Positions 1 through 13,370 of a stretch of 64,000 bases of DNA are shown here, one piece after another. The notes below the pieces were generated by a model, which searched no databases, was not told the origin of the DNA, and saw only the letters and a list, made by a program, of their open reading frames with translations. Every line of letters begins with the position of its first letter. The first letter of the stretch is position 1. The DNA is taken from the NCBI GenBank assembly GCA_965178125.1, contig OZ237749.1:682001-746000 (forward strand), given 5' to 3'. The position numbers and the translations under genes are program-made. Source of the stretch: Bilabrum cf. latius. Taxonomy: Eukaryota > Bigyra: Bicosoecida > Bigyra > Bicosoecida.

Positions 1-3000
1 AGTCACTGGAACGATATGAGGTAAGAACAAAGATTGCCTTCGTCTCTCCTAAACGGAGTCGAACGGCCCCACGCCTTGGATATGACTTCTCACCGTGTTT
101 GGGGTCGCCGATACTGCATCGCCCATTTCGCAGGGAGAGACAGAGGCACCTGTCCACGAGGTATCCTCTCCATGCAGCTGAATATTACAGTTTCAAGGCA
201 GCTCACCTGTCAAAGCACAGGAAGCGCCGGCTGGACAGAGAGAAGACACGCAAACTGCTGCAGGGCCGTCGAGAGCAGCTGGTGTCTTAGCTGCCTTGCT
301 CTGCCTTGCGGCACCCCAATAGCGCCCTTAGAATTACTATTGATGTTATTTTGGTCATTCTGACTCTATACAGTGGTGAGATAGCCATGTGCGATTTCCA
401 CTGGCATGCCCCGATGGAGTAGCTGTTTAGCTTGTACCGCACGCTGCTGTTTAGTTTCAGTTGCCTTCCGACGCAGTCATGATGGTGCCTTATCAACTTG
501 GCTTTGGCCTTGAGCCGCAGCCATGGGATTTTCTGTTCGTGCTAGAGGTCCTTATCGACATTACTTTCGGAGCCGATCTGACGCTGCAATTCTTCTCGTG
601 GCGTGTCGCTCCCGTGTCTGGAGACACGCTCCTTGACTGCGGTTCGAACGCGAAGAACTATTTATGTTCTTGGTTCATTCTTGACCTATTGTCCACGGTT
701 CCATTCGACAGGCTTGTGCTAGGCACGAGTGGCAGCACGGCGTTGCGAACGTTTCGGATTCTGCGTATAGTACGCCTCCTGAAGCTGCTAAAGCTTACCC
801 GGCTCCTTAAGCTGCAGGACCGTGCGAAGCGGTTGGCCCGGATTGTAGGCGTCGGCCTGTACAATTCTGTCGGTGGGGTGTTCCAGCTCCTGTTTCTCAT
901 TGGGTTTGCCACCCACATCATCGCTTGTCTTTTCCATGGGCTTACGCTCTTCACATTGTTCGGAGAGGTACCGGAGAGGGTGCTTCTCGAGGGAATTGCG
1001 GATGAGCCGGACCCCGATGCGCCAATGCCGGGTCTTTTCCGGGTCGGTGTGGACGGGTCCTCATCGGTGCTGAATGGCGGGGAGAGCTGGGCCACTCTGT
1101 ACGGGGAGACGAACGCAACGGACGCGCAGAGGTACGCGTCTGCCGTGTATTACACGGTAACTTCCCTGCTTAGCGTCGGCCCCGGCGACATTGTGTCGCA
1201 GAACGACACGGAGCGCTTCTTCTCTGTCATTCTGATGGTGCTGGGAGCCTGCCTGTTCGGCATCGTAGTGGCTGGAGTGAGCAAGGTGGTGGAGCAGATG
1301 TCCGCGTCGAGCCTCGCGTACCAGCGCAAAATGAACGAGGTGAACGAGTGGTCGAGCAGCAGGAAGCTGCCCACTCGCCTGCGCCAGCGGATCGGGCGCT
1401 TCTACCGGTACCTGCTGTCTCGCGTGAGCCTATTCTCCGAGGCTAGCATCTTGCAGGACCTGAGCACGTCGCTGAGAAATGAAGTGGTGGCGTGGTCCAA
1501 CGGAAAAATCGTGTACGCGATGGAGCCGTTCAGCGACGCGGACCCCACTCTGGTGACCCTGCTGGTCACCAGGATGCGGCCTTTGTTCCACATGCGGCAG
1601 GACGTGGTGTTTCGAGAGGAGGAGCAGGGCAGAGACGTGTTTTTTCTGGTGAGAGGGGCCGTGCAGCTGGTGGCTGCAGACCCTGGTGAAGCACCGCTGC
1701 AGTACTTGAGGAAGCAGGCGAGGAGGAAGAGGAGGGACGAGCTGCTGGACGTGCTCGGTTTCTTCAACTAGCGGGTGCACGGGTCTGCGGGCAAGCGAGA
1801 GGTCGAGGTGGCCGGGGCTGGGGGGACCGTGCGTGGTCGCGCCTCCGACAGATAGCTGCAGCTTCAGAACGGCGACAGAGCTGGCTCTAGCAGACCATTC
1901 GCGTTCGCGTCAGCTAGCAACTCGGAGTTCAGTGGCGACATCAGCGGCTCCATCCTCGACATCCAGCAGGCTCTCCTCGAGCGGGCACCGAAAAAGGCAA
2001 GGAGCGCCCGACGAGCCACCCAGCGCAGGTCAAGAAAGAACCGACGCTCCTCTTCTACGCCCAAGAGCGCGTATCAGTCCTCCATGCCGTCCGACCAGTC
2101 CCACATGGGCACGTCTGCCACTCTCGGCACGGTGGACCCGAAGCACATACCTCGGGTGGAGCAGGAAGCGTCCGACTCGGACAGTGGTTCTCAGAAGAGC
2201 GGATGGACTGGCTACTCATTCCTCACTGACAGGCCTGGGAAGGGCAACGAGAAATCCAAGTCTCCACTGCTGGACAAATCGGAGAGGAACAGGAGGGCAG
2301 CCAACGAGGCGGCGCGCAGGCGCCGGCTATCGATGCTTCGGGACGCGCATCACAACGGAGTGGGGGGCGATTCGAGCGGTGGAGCAGGCAGCAAGGACAA
2401 TGACCAGCTGCTCCCCTAGACCGTGGATACCGTCAGGTCCTTCGGTGGCGCCAAGTCTATCCCAGCACCGGACGATCGTGACAGGGACAGAGACTCTGGT
2501 CCCGATGTTGTTGGCCAAGACGTGTCAGCTCCCGAGATGAAGTCTGCAGAGAGCAAAGGAGACGACGCAAGCGCAGGTGAGCACGAGAATGGTGCTGATG
2601 ACAGCAACTCGCGCGAAAATGCTCCCAAGATTGACAGGGAAGCGAACGTTCCTGCAGGCCAAGAACCAGACCAAGCACGCGGCATCGACATTAGCAAGGG
2701 AGGGACGCACGGACCCACGATGGAGGGAATAGCATCCATGGGCATGCGACGCAAAAGCGGACACGCTAGCGACAAGCAGGACCTGTGGACGGCCGGTGTG
2801 TCAGTGGGGCTCCGCTCCAGCAACCGACAGGCCTTGGACAGGCTCAAGGACTCGAGGCAATTCCAGATCATTGCTGGCATGCAGCAGACGCATGCCATCG
2901 GGTAGGCGTCCGCACGGGCCGAGGCCACTGCCGCCTTCCTGCGCCGCAAGGCAATGCAGGAGGCCAGGTATGGCACGCAGCTCGGGAGCGACAGCAGGCC

Positions 3001-6000
3001 GCCGTACTCGCCCCAACAGCATCGGAAACAGAGTCGAACGCCTGGCAATCCCGGCCGTGGCTCTCGCCCTGGCAATTTCGGACAGGGACGTGCTGCGAAA
3101 GAGGCTTCCGCTGCATCCACCTTGAGTGGAAGCATCGACATGCAACAGATCGCGCTGGGCCGCACCTAGTCGTGGACCGAGGCAGCGCAGCAGATGCGGC
3201 AGAAGGCCTCCATGCTGCGCATGGACTACGCCCGCAGCGCGCAGGGAATTCACACAATCCTGAGCAACGATGGGGGCAGGTTACCTGATGATCTTGACAG
3301 AGACGAAGACTTGAGGTACAGGAAGCAGCGGGGGCGGGACACATCGAATCGTGCGGGTGTGTCCGCAGCTCTTGGCATGGTACAGGAGGAGGACACGGAG
3401 GACGAGGCCCAGGACCATGAGCAGGACCAGTCCGCCAACGAGCATGAATCCAGCAAACCGAGTAGCCGGGACAAGCAGCAACAGCAGCAGCGTGAGCATG
3501 AGAACGATGAAGCACCATCCGGCAGTCCAAGGCGCACCGTCACCGAAGCTGGCTCTTCCGGAGACTCGAGCGCGTACCCGGTCGATATAGGTGGCGAGTC
3601 AATTGGAGACCCCAAGCTTGGCCTGCACACGATACCCCGTCCAATGGGAATGAAGGGGTATGGGAAAGTGGCTCAGACGCTTGATGTAGCTGACTCTAGC
3701 CATGGGGAGCAGGACGGTGGCGATGAGGAAGAAGGGGACGTCCGAGCTCTCCTCGCGGCGGGATCCAACCAAGCCACCAACCATACCAACGGGTCTACGG
3801 AAGGTGGCGCTTCTCTTGTTGGGCTCAGCGGCAAACAAATCCTTGCACCGCGCACATCCGGCTCGGGTGGGCAAGTTCGACACGGTGCACTTCAGCGCAA
3901 GCCCTCATGGCACAAGCAATAGTCTCCAGGTCAGCGCTCCGGGGGCTCGAGGCAGGGAAGCCGTCGCATCATCCAAAAACGCAACTCGGACAAGCTCACT
4001 CCAAAGATGTCTTTCAAGCTGTTTGGGAGCGTGATGGCGAGGCCACACGTGCCGACAATGGGTGGCGCAATGCAGCGGCTGCAGCGCGGCTCATTCCATG
4101 CCGCTCAGGCCATGGATCTGCCAGACGATGGCATTGACAGCATTGACAGCTCTGACACAGGAGAGCTCGGCATAGTGGTAAGTGCTGGCCAGCGCACGCA
4201 CCCGGCCCCAAGGCCTGTCGAGCCCGTGCCGCCTGGGTAGGTGCAGTCTCCAGGTGCCTCCGACAAGCGTCGAGTCGTTGGGTCCGCTGGCGCGCCGGAA
4301 GCGAGACCGCGCCCATCTGGGCCAGACGTAGACCAGGGCAGCGATGAATCGGTTCGCATTATTGCTGTGGCCTCAGATGGGTCGGGAGGACAAGGAGATG
4401 GTGTGCAAATTTCTGGTACCGGTCTGAACATCGACTCTGTCGGTGGCGCGAATCCTACCGGCAGCACGGCTCTCGATGAACTTATCCAAGATAGCAGGGA
4501 AGCGCAAATCGTTCCATCTAGTCAGAGCAGTGGCGTCAGCGGAGGTTCGCCTGCCAAGAAGAAGAAAGACAGGTAGTGGGGGAAGCAAGGCAGTGGCAGG
4601 CTGATCGGGGCCCCAGCCGGGAACTCCCTTATGGACGCACCGTCGTCGCATGAGGAATCCGGCAACGTGCCACGAGTCGGAGCAGACTCGTATGCATCTC
4701 TGGCCGATGCAGATGCGCACATTGCTTTGCCATCGGAAGCTGACATGGTAGCAGAGCCAATGAGCTTGGCTGAGGCACGGCAGGTCCTGGCCGCTCAGGC
4801 TGGCAAAGCAGGCAAGGGCTTCAACCGCGCCAGCAGCATGGAGCGGATCATCACCAGCGGGGGTGACAGCAGAAAGCAAGCTCCTAGTCTTCCAGGTAAA
4901 ATTCCGCAGCCTTAGCTGCTGCAGCCCAGTCCGTCATACGGCGGGTCTGTGCACCGTATGAGCCTTTCGAACATGAACCCGCAGAGGTCGTTCACCGCAC
5001 AACGGAGGTACTCCGCGGTTTCAAGTGGGATTGAGAGCAACGAAAGCATGAAAGAGAAGGAGGCAATGCTCCTCCTTGGCGACTCTTCCAGCTCAGATGA
5101 ATCCACTGGTGAGTTGCTTCAGCACAGGCTCCGCAGGGCCAGTTCAGGTGCTTCGTCGCTTGTGCAGGAGCTTCTCGTGCCGGAGGTAGAAACTGAGGAG
5201 GAGAAACAAAGGAGGTTGCAGCTGCTTCAATACAAACGTGACTAGGCCAGGCGCAAGCGAGAGAAGCAGAAGCGCTCGAATCAATCCAACAAGTCTGTCA
5301 GCCCCGGCAGCCGGCATAGCGGAGGAGCCGAAGCTGGCCGATCTGCCGGATGGAAAGCACTTTCTGCAAGCGCGGAAGTCGAAAACGTTCCGTAGCGAGG
5401 ACCGCCGACGCGTCGAAGGAGCAGCAATCGACCGATGACGTTTGCAGAGGCAAAGAGGATGCGAGAGTTCGAGAAGACAGACTCTGGGTTGAGTGGCGGG
5501 AGCCGCCCCGGTCGCAACATGATGAGCATGTCAAGCCGCAGGCTCATCAACTCGAGGGACGCAGAGGTGCGACGAGCGTGGAAACTGGGTCCTCTGTATG
5601 CCATGGCTGTCCTCACCGATGGGCGGCACTTCGGTGACGTGGCTCCGCTCCTCGGATGCACGAGGCCGCTGGGTGCGCGGGCATCCACTGTGTGCGACAT
5701 GCAGACAATCACGATAGAAGAGCTTCTCATGGTGCTGCAGGACTTCCCCACCAAGCTTCGTGAGTTGCGTAAGCTTGCAAAACAGCGGCGCAACGCCTAC
5801 CGCAGATCGCGGATCTTGCTGGCTGCTCAGCTGCACGTTGGCGCTGCCTCGAGGCACGAAGAGAACGGCAAGCGAGATGCCGAGCGCGAGGTAAAGCGAG
5901 CGGTAGAACAGGGCAAAATCAAGCCTGCGAGTGCCAAACACTTGGCTCTTTTTCAACAGTTTGTACCTGAATTGCATGGCAGCAGCGGCAGCCTCTCTTC

Positions 6001-9000
6001 CAAGCGTGGGAGTCGAAGCAGTGGTTCCGTCTCGAAGCCTACAGGGTAGAGGGGCGGCACACTTGGTGATTCTACCAGCATCAATGCGCCAGGGCCTCCT
6101 GGAAAATTGCCGAAGCCCATGCAAGTGTAGTCTGGCACGGCACAATAGAAAGCAGAGAGTTAGGGCGAGCACAAGGGTGCGCCGTCAGGACAGCGCGGCT
6201 CCGGTCGCAACAGTACCAGCGATGACCGTAAGCGTCCGCTCAAGTCCGCGTTGAAATCTGGTTCCAGGCGGCAGGTTCCTCCTCGGGCAGAGGAGCATAA
6301 TAGTGACGATGAAACGCTACCTCCATCGCAGCGACCCAAGCGTGGTAGGCACGCTGAGAATGACAACGGTGGAGGTATTCAGCCCCAGCAGAGCTGGGCC
6401 AAGCGCGGTTATGAAACCATCTCAAAGAGCGCCAAGACGATTGGAGCCGTGATGTCGCAGGGTGTCAATCTGCTCACGTCGACGATCAGGGACGAAGATG
6501 ACCTGGATGTGGACGAGCACGACGACTCGCCTGCTGCTGTGGCGAAACGAGCCGCGATCGAGAGCGTTGCCCCCGCGCCCCGTGCCGTCTTACCCCTCAT
6601 TTTGCTGAACGATGCGCCTGCCAGTGTGCGGCTGCTTCCGGAGGGTCTACTTCCTACTCCAGAAGAAGAGGAAGACGATGAAAAGCTGCTGCTGAGGACA
6701 CTGCGACAGGTCGAGGTGGACTCAGGTCACATGGAGTCCATCGGAGCCGGATGCTGTGCCGGTTGCTTGGCATGGTACGTGAACTTTTGCGGGTGCGAGT
6801 TTCGATTCTCGGGGCGGTGTTGGTGCCCCTCTTGGTGCACGTGGCTGATCATGGCACTGCAGTGCGCCTGCTGCGGCCGCAGCGTCGGGTCAGTCTCACC
6901 TGGTGATGCTGGTGTGATGAGCGGAGGATTTGCAGCCGCTAATGCATCCAGATCAGCCGCCAGCGAGCGTGATCGCTAGCGGTGTTCCTGCTGCGCTAGC
7001 TGCATCACATGCGCGCGTGCGTCTGAGGCGGACGAGCGCGCGGCGCTCATGGAAGAGAAGTCAGCGGCTGCTTCGGGTCAGGATGGAGCGGCTCAGGCTG
7101 GACCGCTCGGCTCCGTGTTCAGCCCCACTGCCTCCAGCACCATTCAGGTGCCCAAGCACTTGGTGCAGAGAGAGGCTGTTAGCGTGGACGATCAGCCAGG
7201 TAGTGACGTGCATGGCTCCTCAGGCAACCAGAAGAGTGTCGTGGCGGCAGCCCCAGGTAGCAGCAGCCCACATGATCCATCCATCCCCTCGAAAGGCAAG
7301 AAGAAATTAAGGGTAAGACGAGGTTCAACTTTCACTGCTGCGGATGGCACCAAGTTTTCGGCTTCCATGAGGAAAGTGGGTTTCGATCCCGATGCAGCGG
7401 AGGAGTTCGAGGACGAGCAGATCATGCACGGCAAGAACGTCCACGGGCACAGAGGCGGAGATAGTGGCTTTTGGGACGAGGCGCTGAAGTGGTTGTGCTG
7501 CAGACTCGATGCGAAGTGCTGCTGCCTCGATGAGGGCAGCAGCTGCTGCCAGGACCCTCTTGATCCGTCGGGCGGTGGCATGGGCACTGGCCCTGGCAGG
7601 TCGAGGAGCCGCAGGCGGAAACGCAAAGCAGATTCGGATGCAAATCGGCACCTTTGCTACTATACCTGCGGCACGCAACTGATTGAGCTGGCATCTGGAC
7701 CCATTGTAGAGGATGTGGAGACCCCAGCAGCCCTCTCCTCTCGCTGGATTATCTGGAGGGATTCATCGGCTAAGGCGCGATGGGACCTTCTCGTGCTCGC
7801 TACAGTGCTCTTCACTATGTTTCAGGTGCCGTTTTTCATCGGATTTGATCTTGATGTCGATGTGGGCAGCGGCATGTACATAGTGGAGCGAGTCATCGAC
7901 GCGATGTTCATCCTGGACATTTTCCTGAGCGCCCGCACGACGTACGTGGACGACGAGACGCAGCTACAGGTCACGGTTCCATCTCTCATGTGCTGGCAGT
8001 ACTCCAAGAGTCGCATATGGGTTGACCTGCTGAGCAGCGTACCATGGGACCTCTTCATCCCCTTGCTGGTGAGTGGGGATGCCGACGCCAACGCACTACG
8101 ATCCATCAAGCTGCTCAGGACTCTAAGGCTCGTTCGATTGCTGCGCCTGCTGCGTCTGCTGCGTCTTTTCAAGGTATCTTCATACGTGAAGGGTCTATCT
8201 GTAAGCATGTTCATGTCCCCGGGGGTGGTGCGCTTGATGACTCTGTCATTCCAGGTGCTGTTCAGCGCTCACATACTTGGCTGCTTGTGGCACTTTGTCA
8301 CGATTGTTGACGCCGATCAGACTCACTCGTGGCTCGAAAACATTGATCCAGCCCTCAGTGTTGGATCAGGGCTCGGCAGCAAGTACCTAGCGTCAATATA
8401 CTGGGCTGTTAGCACGCTCACAACCGTAGGATACGGTGATATTGTGCCGCACACTGACAGCGAGACTGTGGCAGCCATCTTCATCACGGTGATCGGAGCT
8501 TCGATGTTTGGGTACATCATTGGCTCAATCGCTGCTGTACTGACTCGGCTGGATCCATCTCGGTCTCTGAGTGAAGACAAAATGAGACAGGTGGACGAGT
8601 ACCTGAGGGACAAGAACCTCGACCCTGCCCTTGCAGCTCGGGTGATCAGCTACTACGACAAGCTTATGAAGCGCAAGAGTGCTTTCAACGAGGATGCCAT
8701 CCTGGCTGAATTGAGTGGTTCGCTCCGACGGGCGGTCGTACTGCATTTGAACCGAGACATCATCGGATCTATATCCTTCTTCCGAGGCGCATCGGAGGGT
8801 CTCATCTACCACGTCGTCAGCGTGCTGAGACCGCAGTTCGCTGCACCCGGCGAGTACGTATTTAGGGAGGGCGAGCAGCCGTTCGACATGTTCTTCTTGA
8901 CGGATGGCGTGTGCGAAGTGGTCGAAACTGTGGAGGCTGCACCGTCTAAACACGGCAGGAGGAGGAGGAGCAACCGCAAGTAGGGAAGTCGAAGGGCGGG

Positions 9001-9502
9001 ACCGTCTCGGCACAGCTCTTACAGCTCCGTGGGCAGCATGGCGCCCCCTTCACCGACTGCTCGGAAGCACAGGAGATATATTGGCAGCGGGAGCCAGAAC
9101 TTTGGTGGGATCATGTCGGCTGCAAGTCGTAAGTCACTTGGTGGCCGCTTTAACAGCGGTTTTGTGGCAGAGGGTAGCAGCATGGGTAGTGGGCCGCAAG
9201 GGAGGGGAGACTTCGGGGCGGACGCACACCCCGCGCACCTGGAGGTTGTGCACGAGCAGCTAGACCCAGGGTCCTACTTTGGTGAGCTTTCGCTCCTGCT
9301 CGGAATCCGGCAGCCCGTCGGTGTGAGGGCCAAGACTCACTGCTCCCTCTTTGCGCTTTCCCGGGAGGAGCTCAAGGACCTCGTCGATCGCTTCCCGCTG
9401 TTCGGAAAGAGGGTTGAGCAGAGTATGAGAAGATTTCTGCGGTCGGTCGTGCGGGACCGAAGGCGACGACGCAAACTTGAGGAGGGTGGGCAAAGCGATT
9501 GA
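1..9502 (+). CDS. Tandem-repeat cyclic-nucleotide-gated (CNG/HCN/EAG-like) cation channel, 5' partial
   Basis: Reads from the left edge (open from base 3), through an intron 376-476 (GTGAG...ACGCAG), then one frame from 477 to TGA at 9500, about 3,132 visible residues if 18 in-frame TAGs are Gln. Two voltage-gated-channel repeats are present. Repeat 1: S1 spans the splice, S4 has Arg/Lys-Leu periodicity (744-812), pore SVGPGD (1172-1189), then the first half of a cyclic-nucleotide-binding domain (CNBD; 1525-1715). Its second half, with HFGD in place of FGE, appears only at 5585-5790. Repeat 2: S1 from 7785, strong S4 (8100-8173), pore TVGYGD (8423-8440), CNBD 8770-8925 and 9265-9400 with YFGEL. 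Inferred role: plasma-membrane K+ or cation channel gated by voltage or cNMP; two repeats would dimerise to make one pore. The linkers are long, low-complexity and rich in Ser, Arg and Asp. More repeats could lie upstream of the window. A GTAAGA at 21 may be a donor, so the first ~20 bases are uncertain. Confidence 0.88.
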
Positions 9503-9768
9503 CGCTGAGGCTCTACCAATTCGGAATTGTTGTTGCTCTCTACAGGAACTAAACAACGAAGTTCGATTTCAAAATAACTTGATACATGGCATCCACGCAT
9601 GCAACAGCTGTTCTAGCAAGCCACATGTTTGCCGAATCCGATCCGGATTCCGGAATCTCCTAACGACCATGATTGTCCCAACCAACTGCATCTGTCTGAA
9701 GATCCGAATGGCTAACGCCAACCTAAAGCCAAACTCTGAGGAGCCAAACATCTCAACCGGAGCTTGCA

Positions 9769-12700
9769 TCAGACAGCAGTAGCGTTAGCGCCGTCTGGAC
9801 CCTTCGCGGGCTGTGCCCCCTGCTGCTGCTGCTTGCCAGTCGTGGTCTGACCAGTCCGTTCAGCAGAGGCCGGGTTGCCGTGCTGCACCGGCTTGCCCGT
9901 CGCCCCGCTCGTCTGCACACCACTGCCGATGCGAGCTGGGGGAGAGCAGCAGCACGGGCACGGCAAGAACACGTGCCACAGCCACTGCAAGCACGACATC
10001 GGCGCCTCTCCGAACAGCTCCCGGTGCGAGTTCGTCGCGTTCGCCATCGCGTACACCAGCATCAGGAAGAAGATGCACACGGACACCAGCGCGAACACCA
10101 GGCCCACATTGTGCCGCACCGTGTCGCTGGTACCGTCCACGATGCGCGTGGTGACGATACGCCCGTTCACGCACTGCTTGCCGCTGGGGATGCCCTGGCC
10201 CTGCCTGTCTGAGCGGTCGTCGGCCGAGCTGATGGTGTAGTCGGGGTTGCACTCCTGGCAGATGCCCTGCAGACACACGCCCTGCCACAGAATGGCGCGG
10301 GCGTAGCCGTCGCGAGGCACCTGCGACTGCGATAGCATGTGTCCCCTGCCGGTGGAGTTCCAGAAGCGGGCATCGCCGCAGAAGCCGTCGTTGGGAGTGT
10401 ACCTGTTGTCACCGTCGCCGCCGATCCGCGGGATGTTGACCACCTGGGTCTGGCTCAGACGAGACGTCAGACCGTACACGTTCACGCCCTAGGTCCTGCA
10501 CAGCTTGCCGAAGAACTGCCAGCCCGCTCCCTCCTTGTTCTGGCACGTGCCGTACGTCCGGTGGGACCAGTTGTCGCACACGTACTCTCCCTGGTCGTTC
10601 TAGCAAATGCCCATGTCCGTCTGGCAGTACTGCCCGTCCTCGCACATGCCGTCGTTGGTGCACTCGAGGCATCGCGTGCGCGGCTGCACGCGCTGGCCCA
10701 TCCTGGAGTCGTACGACGGCACGTCAGCGCAGATGGTGAAGCGGTGCTCGTCGTTGTTGTCGCTGGCGTCCTTGCGGTCTTCCGAGGGATGGTCCTTGTT
10801 GCGCACACAGTCGTCGTTGTGGATGCACTCCCCTCGCACGCTCTCATGCGACGCACGCACGGACATCTGCATGTAGTTGGCGTCGCACGTGCTGCCTCGG
10901 GTGACCGTGATCATGTACGTGCCCACCTCGGACATGCCCGTGCGGGCCGTGGGACGGCCGAACGGCTGGGTCAAGGCGCTGCGTGAGCCAAGGCTGCCGA
11001 CACCCGAGATGGAGTCCGACTCCGAGTAGCTGTCAACGAGGGCGCCGTATCGAGAGTGCGTGCCGGGGAAGGGCTGCACCTGTGTGGAGCCGTCATCCTG
11101 GAAAGGACGCACGTTCGTGCTCCGGTCCACGGATCGGAAGCGCACCTGCATGGCGTTGCGAGGAGGATGCTTGACGAAGTTCATGCCTCGGCCTGCGCCC
11201 AGCTGCACGTTGTCCACGATCACGGACAGGTTGTTGAAGAGGTCCCGCTCGTAGTGCACGAAGAAGATGGCCTCCCTGTCCGGGAACTCCCCGTTGTGGA
11301 TCTCTCGCTCGTCGATGGTGACGTTGTTGATGGGCTCGGACTCTCCAAACTCGCCGTCCTCGCGGAAGTCGTACAGCACAGGGTAGTGCTCCAGGCCCGT
11401 GATGGTGACGGTGAAGTCGATGAACACTCCCAGCGCGTACGGGTACTGTCCGTCGCTGCTTGGGAAGGCCACATCCTCGTCCTCGAACACCTCTCCGCCG
11501 GGCACCTGCACCTCCACACAGGCAGGGTACTGCGTGCCGGCTGAGTCATCGGCACCGCCGTCGTACTCCACGCGAGGCAGACGGAACCGAATCCGGCCCG
11601 CGGCATCGTAGTGGTACTTGGCCTCTTGGTCCTCCAGCGACGTGTACGTCTGCGAGCTCGTGGCAGGCTCATACCCGGGGATGCGCACCTGCCAGAAATC
11701 GCTGATCTCGTCGTTCTCGATGGCAGTCACATTGGGCAGAGGCATCACGCTGGGATCCGCCTCGATGGTGATCTCGATGGTCTTGGGGGGCAGGCCCATG
11801 GACGCGAAGTCTTCTCCGATGGGCACGCACACGGCCTGGCCTGGCCTCGTGTATCCGTTGATGGCCACGGTCTTGTTGGCCGTGAGGCGTGGCACGGAGT
11901 CCAGATAGATCTCGCCGTTGTCCTCACTGTTCACGTTGTACCCGATGCTACCCTCGCCGTACAGCTCGCTGTAACCGCCCTGATACGTGCCGTTGCGCGT
12001 GACCATGCGGGCGGCCAAGTGCCACTCGAAGCCGTCGTCGTCGAGACGCGCCACGTTGCGCATGTCGAAGACGATCTGGTACGTGCCCACACACCAGGAA
12101 TTGAGCTGCGATGGGAGGCCAAGACATGGGGCAAGCAGGCAGCATGGAGCTGAGGCGCGGCAAAGGGGATGGGGGCGGGGAGACTGAGGCTGGGTTGGCA
12201 GACACATCGCAGCATTCTGCAGGTGTGCCGTCTCACCTGCTTGGCGTGGCTGTGGATCGGAAGCTGCAGCACATCGTTGCCGTCTTCCTGATACGCCCGC
12301 ACCTCGACCGAGTTCGCTCCGAAGAAGTTGTTGAAGTCCTCCTCCTGAGAGGGCACAGCGTCGATGTCGCTGTAGTCCGTGGAGGGCGGCAGCACGAAGA
12401 ACTCGTCGATGGCATCCGTGGCAGATGGATTCCAATAGTCGGTTTGTCCGTTTGCGTTGAACAGGATGATCTGCAGCTGGGCGCTGTCTTGGTACGGGAG
12501 AAGATCGTTGTTGAGCGTGATGCTGAGGACGGATGAGTTCTCTCCTGCATCGCTGATTCCGCGCGCACACGTGAAGTTGGATGGGCCATAGGAAGGGAGG
12601 AGATCAGCGGCGGAGAGCTCAATGGATGAAACCTCTTCGCAATCGCTCCTAGTGAGGCCTGCGAAGGATGGGTAGCTGACCACTTGTCGAGCAGTGCGAG

Positions 12701-12938
12701 TACACTCGAAGAGCTCTACGATACGTTCTTCAGCTCTTTGTGTATAGAAGTATGCTATTATGTGGGAGTAGCTGCAATGGTTAAATGCCCAGCAATACTC
12801 CGTAAGGAGAGCATGCAGTTGGGGTAGCATGCATGCGACTGCTCATGCGGCTCTTCCTTTTCGGAGCGCTTCACCGCCGGTCTCACTTGCATTCGCAGCC
12901 CCAGCCAGCATAGCAACTAGTACCTGCAGTATCTTCAT
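9769..12938 (-). CDS. Secreted/type I membrane protein, paralog 1 (family not recognised)
   Basis: Three exons: 12887-12938, 12237-12658 and 9769-12105. Both introns (12659-12886, 12106-12236) are GTGAG...CGCAG. Gives 936 residues ending in TGA. Exon 1 encodes only a signal peptide (MKILQVLVAMLAGAANA). The ectodomain is acidic with many N-glycosylation sequons. A Cys-rich segment around 10510-10700 has spacing reminiscent of EGF-like modules (CLECTNDGMC, then CQTDMGIC). One membrane helix lies near 10060-10125 (VGLVFALVSVCIFFLMLVYA), followed by a Cys-rich juxtamembrane stretch and a Gln/Gly-rich cytoplasmic tail. Two TAG codons (10600, 10489) fall inside the Cys-rich region and are read as Gln. 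I do not recognise the family; a surface receptor or adhesion protein is inference. The core is almost identical to the neighbouring gene at 13371-16540. Confidence 0.8.
9881..12680. repeat. Direct repeat copy 1 (paralog core)
   Basis: About 2.8 kb direct repeat. Copy 2 lies at 13498-16297 with a uniform offset of 3,617 bases. It covers most of exon 3, all of intron 2, exon 2 and a few bases of intron 1. The flanks (tail and signal-peptide exon) are not shared. A divergent patch sits at about 12625-12645. Confidence 0.9.
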
Positions 12939-13370
12939 GGCCACAGCTTGTATTGCTGTTTGTGGGTCTTCAGTTGTGATTGTTGTTTGGTTGTTATCGT
13001 TTGCAAGTTCCATGCAATTCCGGTTAATGAACTGGACTGTTCGGACGGAAGCTTCCCATAGAAACGCCCAACAGAATAGAGCAAGAGTACGAAGAATCCA
13101 ACAGCTGCACATACACACAATATTTTCAGTTCACATAGTTGGATTGCAATGACTCGTTGCAATGGCATACCACTGGCAAGGTATGCATGGTCGCATGACT
13201 GCTGAATGGTCGCACTGCACAGGCCTTCAAGGCCGTTTTCTGGCGCATCAGCGCGTACGATTGCGCAGTAAGAGTAACAACATGGAGAGAGTGGAAAAAT
13301 CGATTCCGCTTCAGACACATAAACAATCAAGCCAAACCACATGTCCGGGAGCATCATTGCAGCTGCTGCC
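12939..13370. other. Intergenic, 432 bp
   Basis: Lies between the signal-peptide exon of paralog 1 and the stop of paralog 2. It should hold the paralog 1 promoter and the paralog 2 3' end. I see no supported gene; short open frames here lack homology or clear splice signals. Confidence 0.6.

Noticed and set aside
10339-10986. Long frames on the opposite strand (for example 10339-10986 +, 13956-14591 +, 20380-21621 -, 31245-32144 -)
   Set aside because: They lie antisense to well-supported exons, have Arg/His/Val-skewed composition typical of GC-rich shadow frames, and show no domains.
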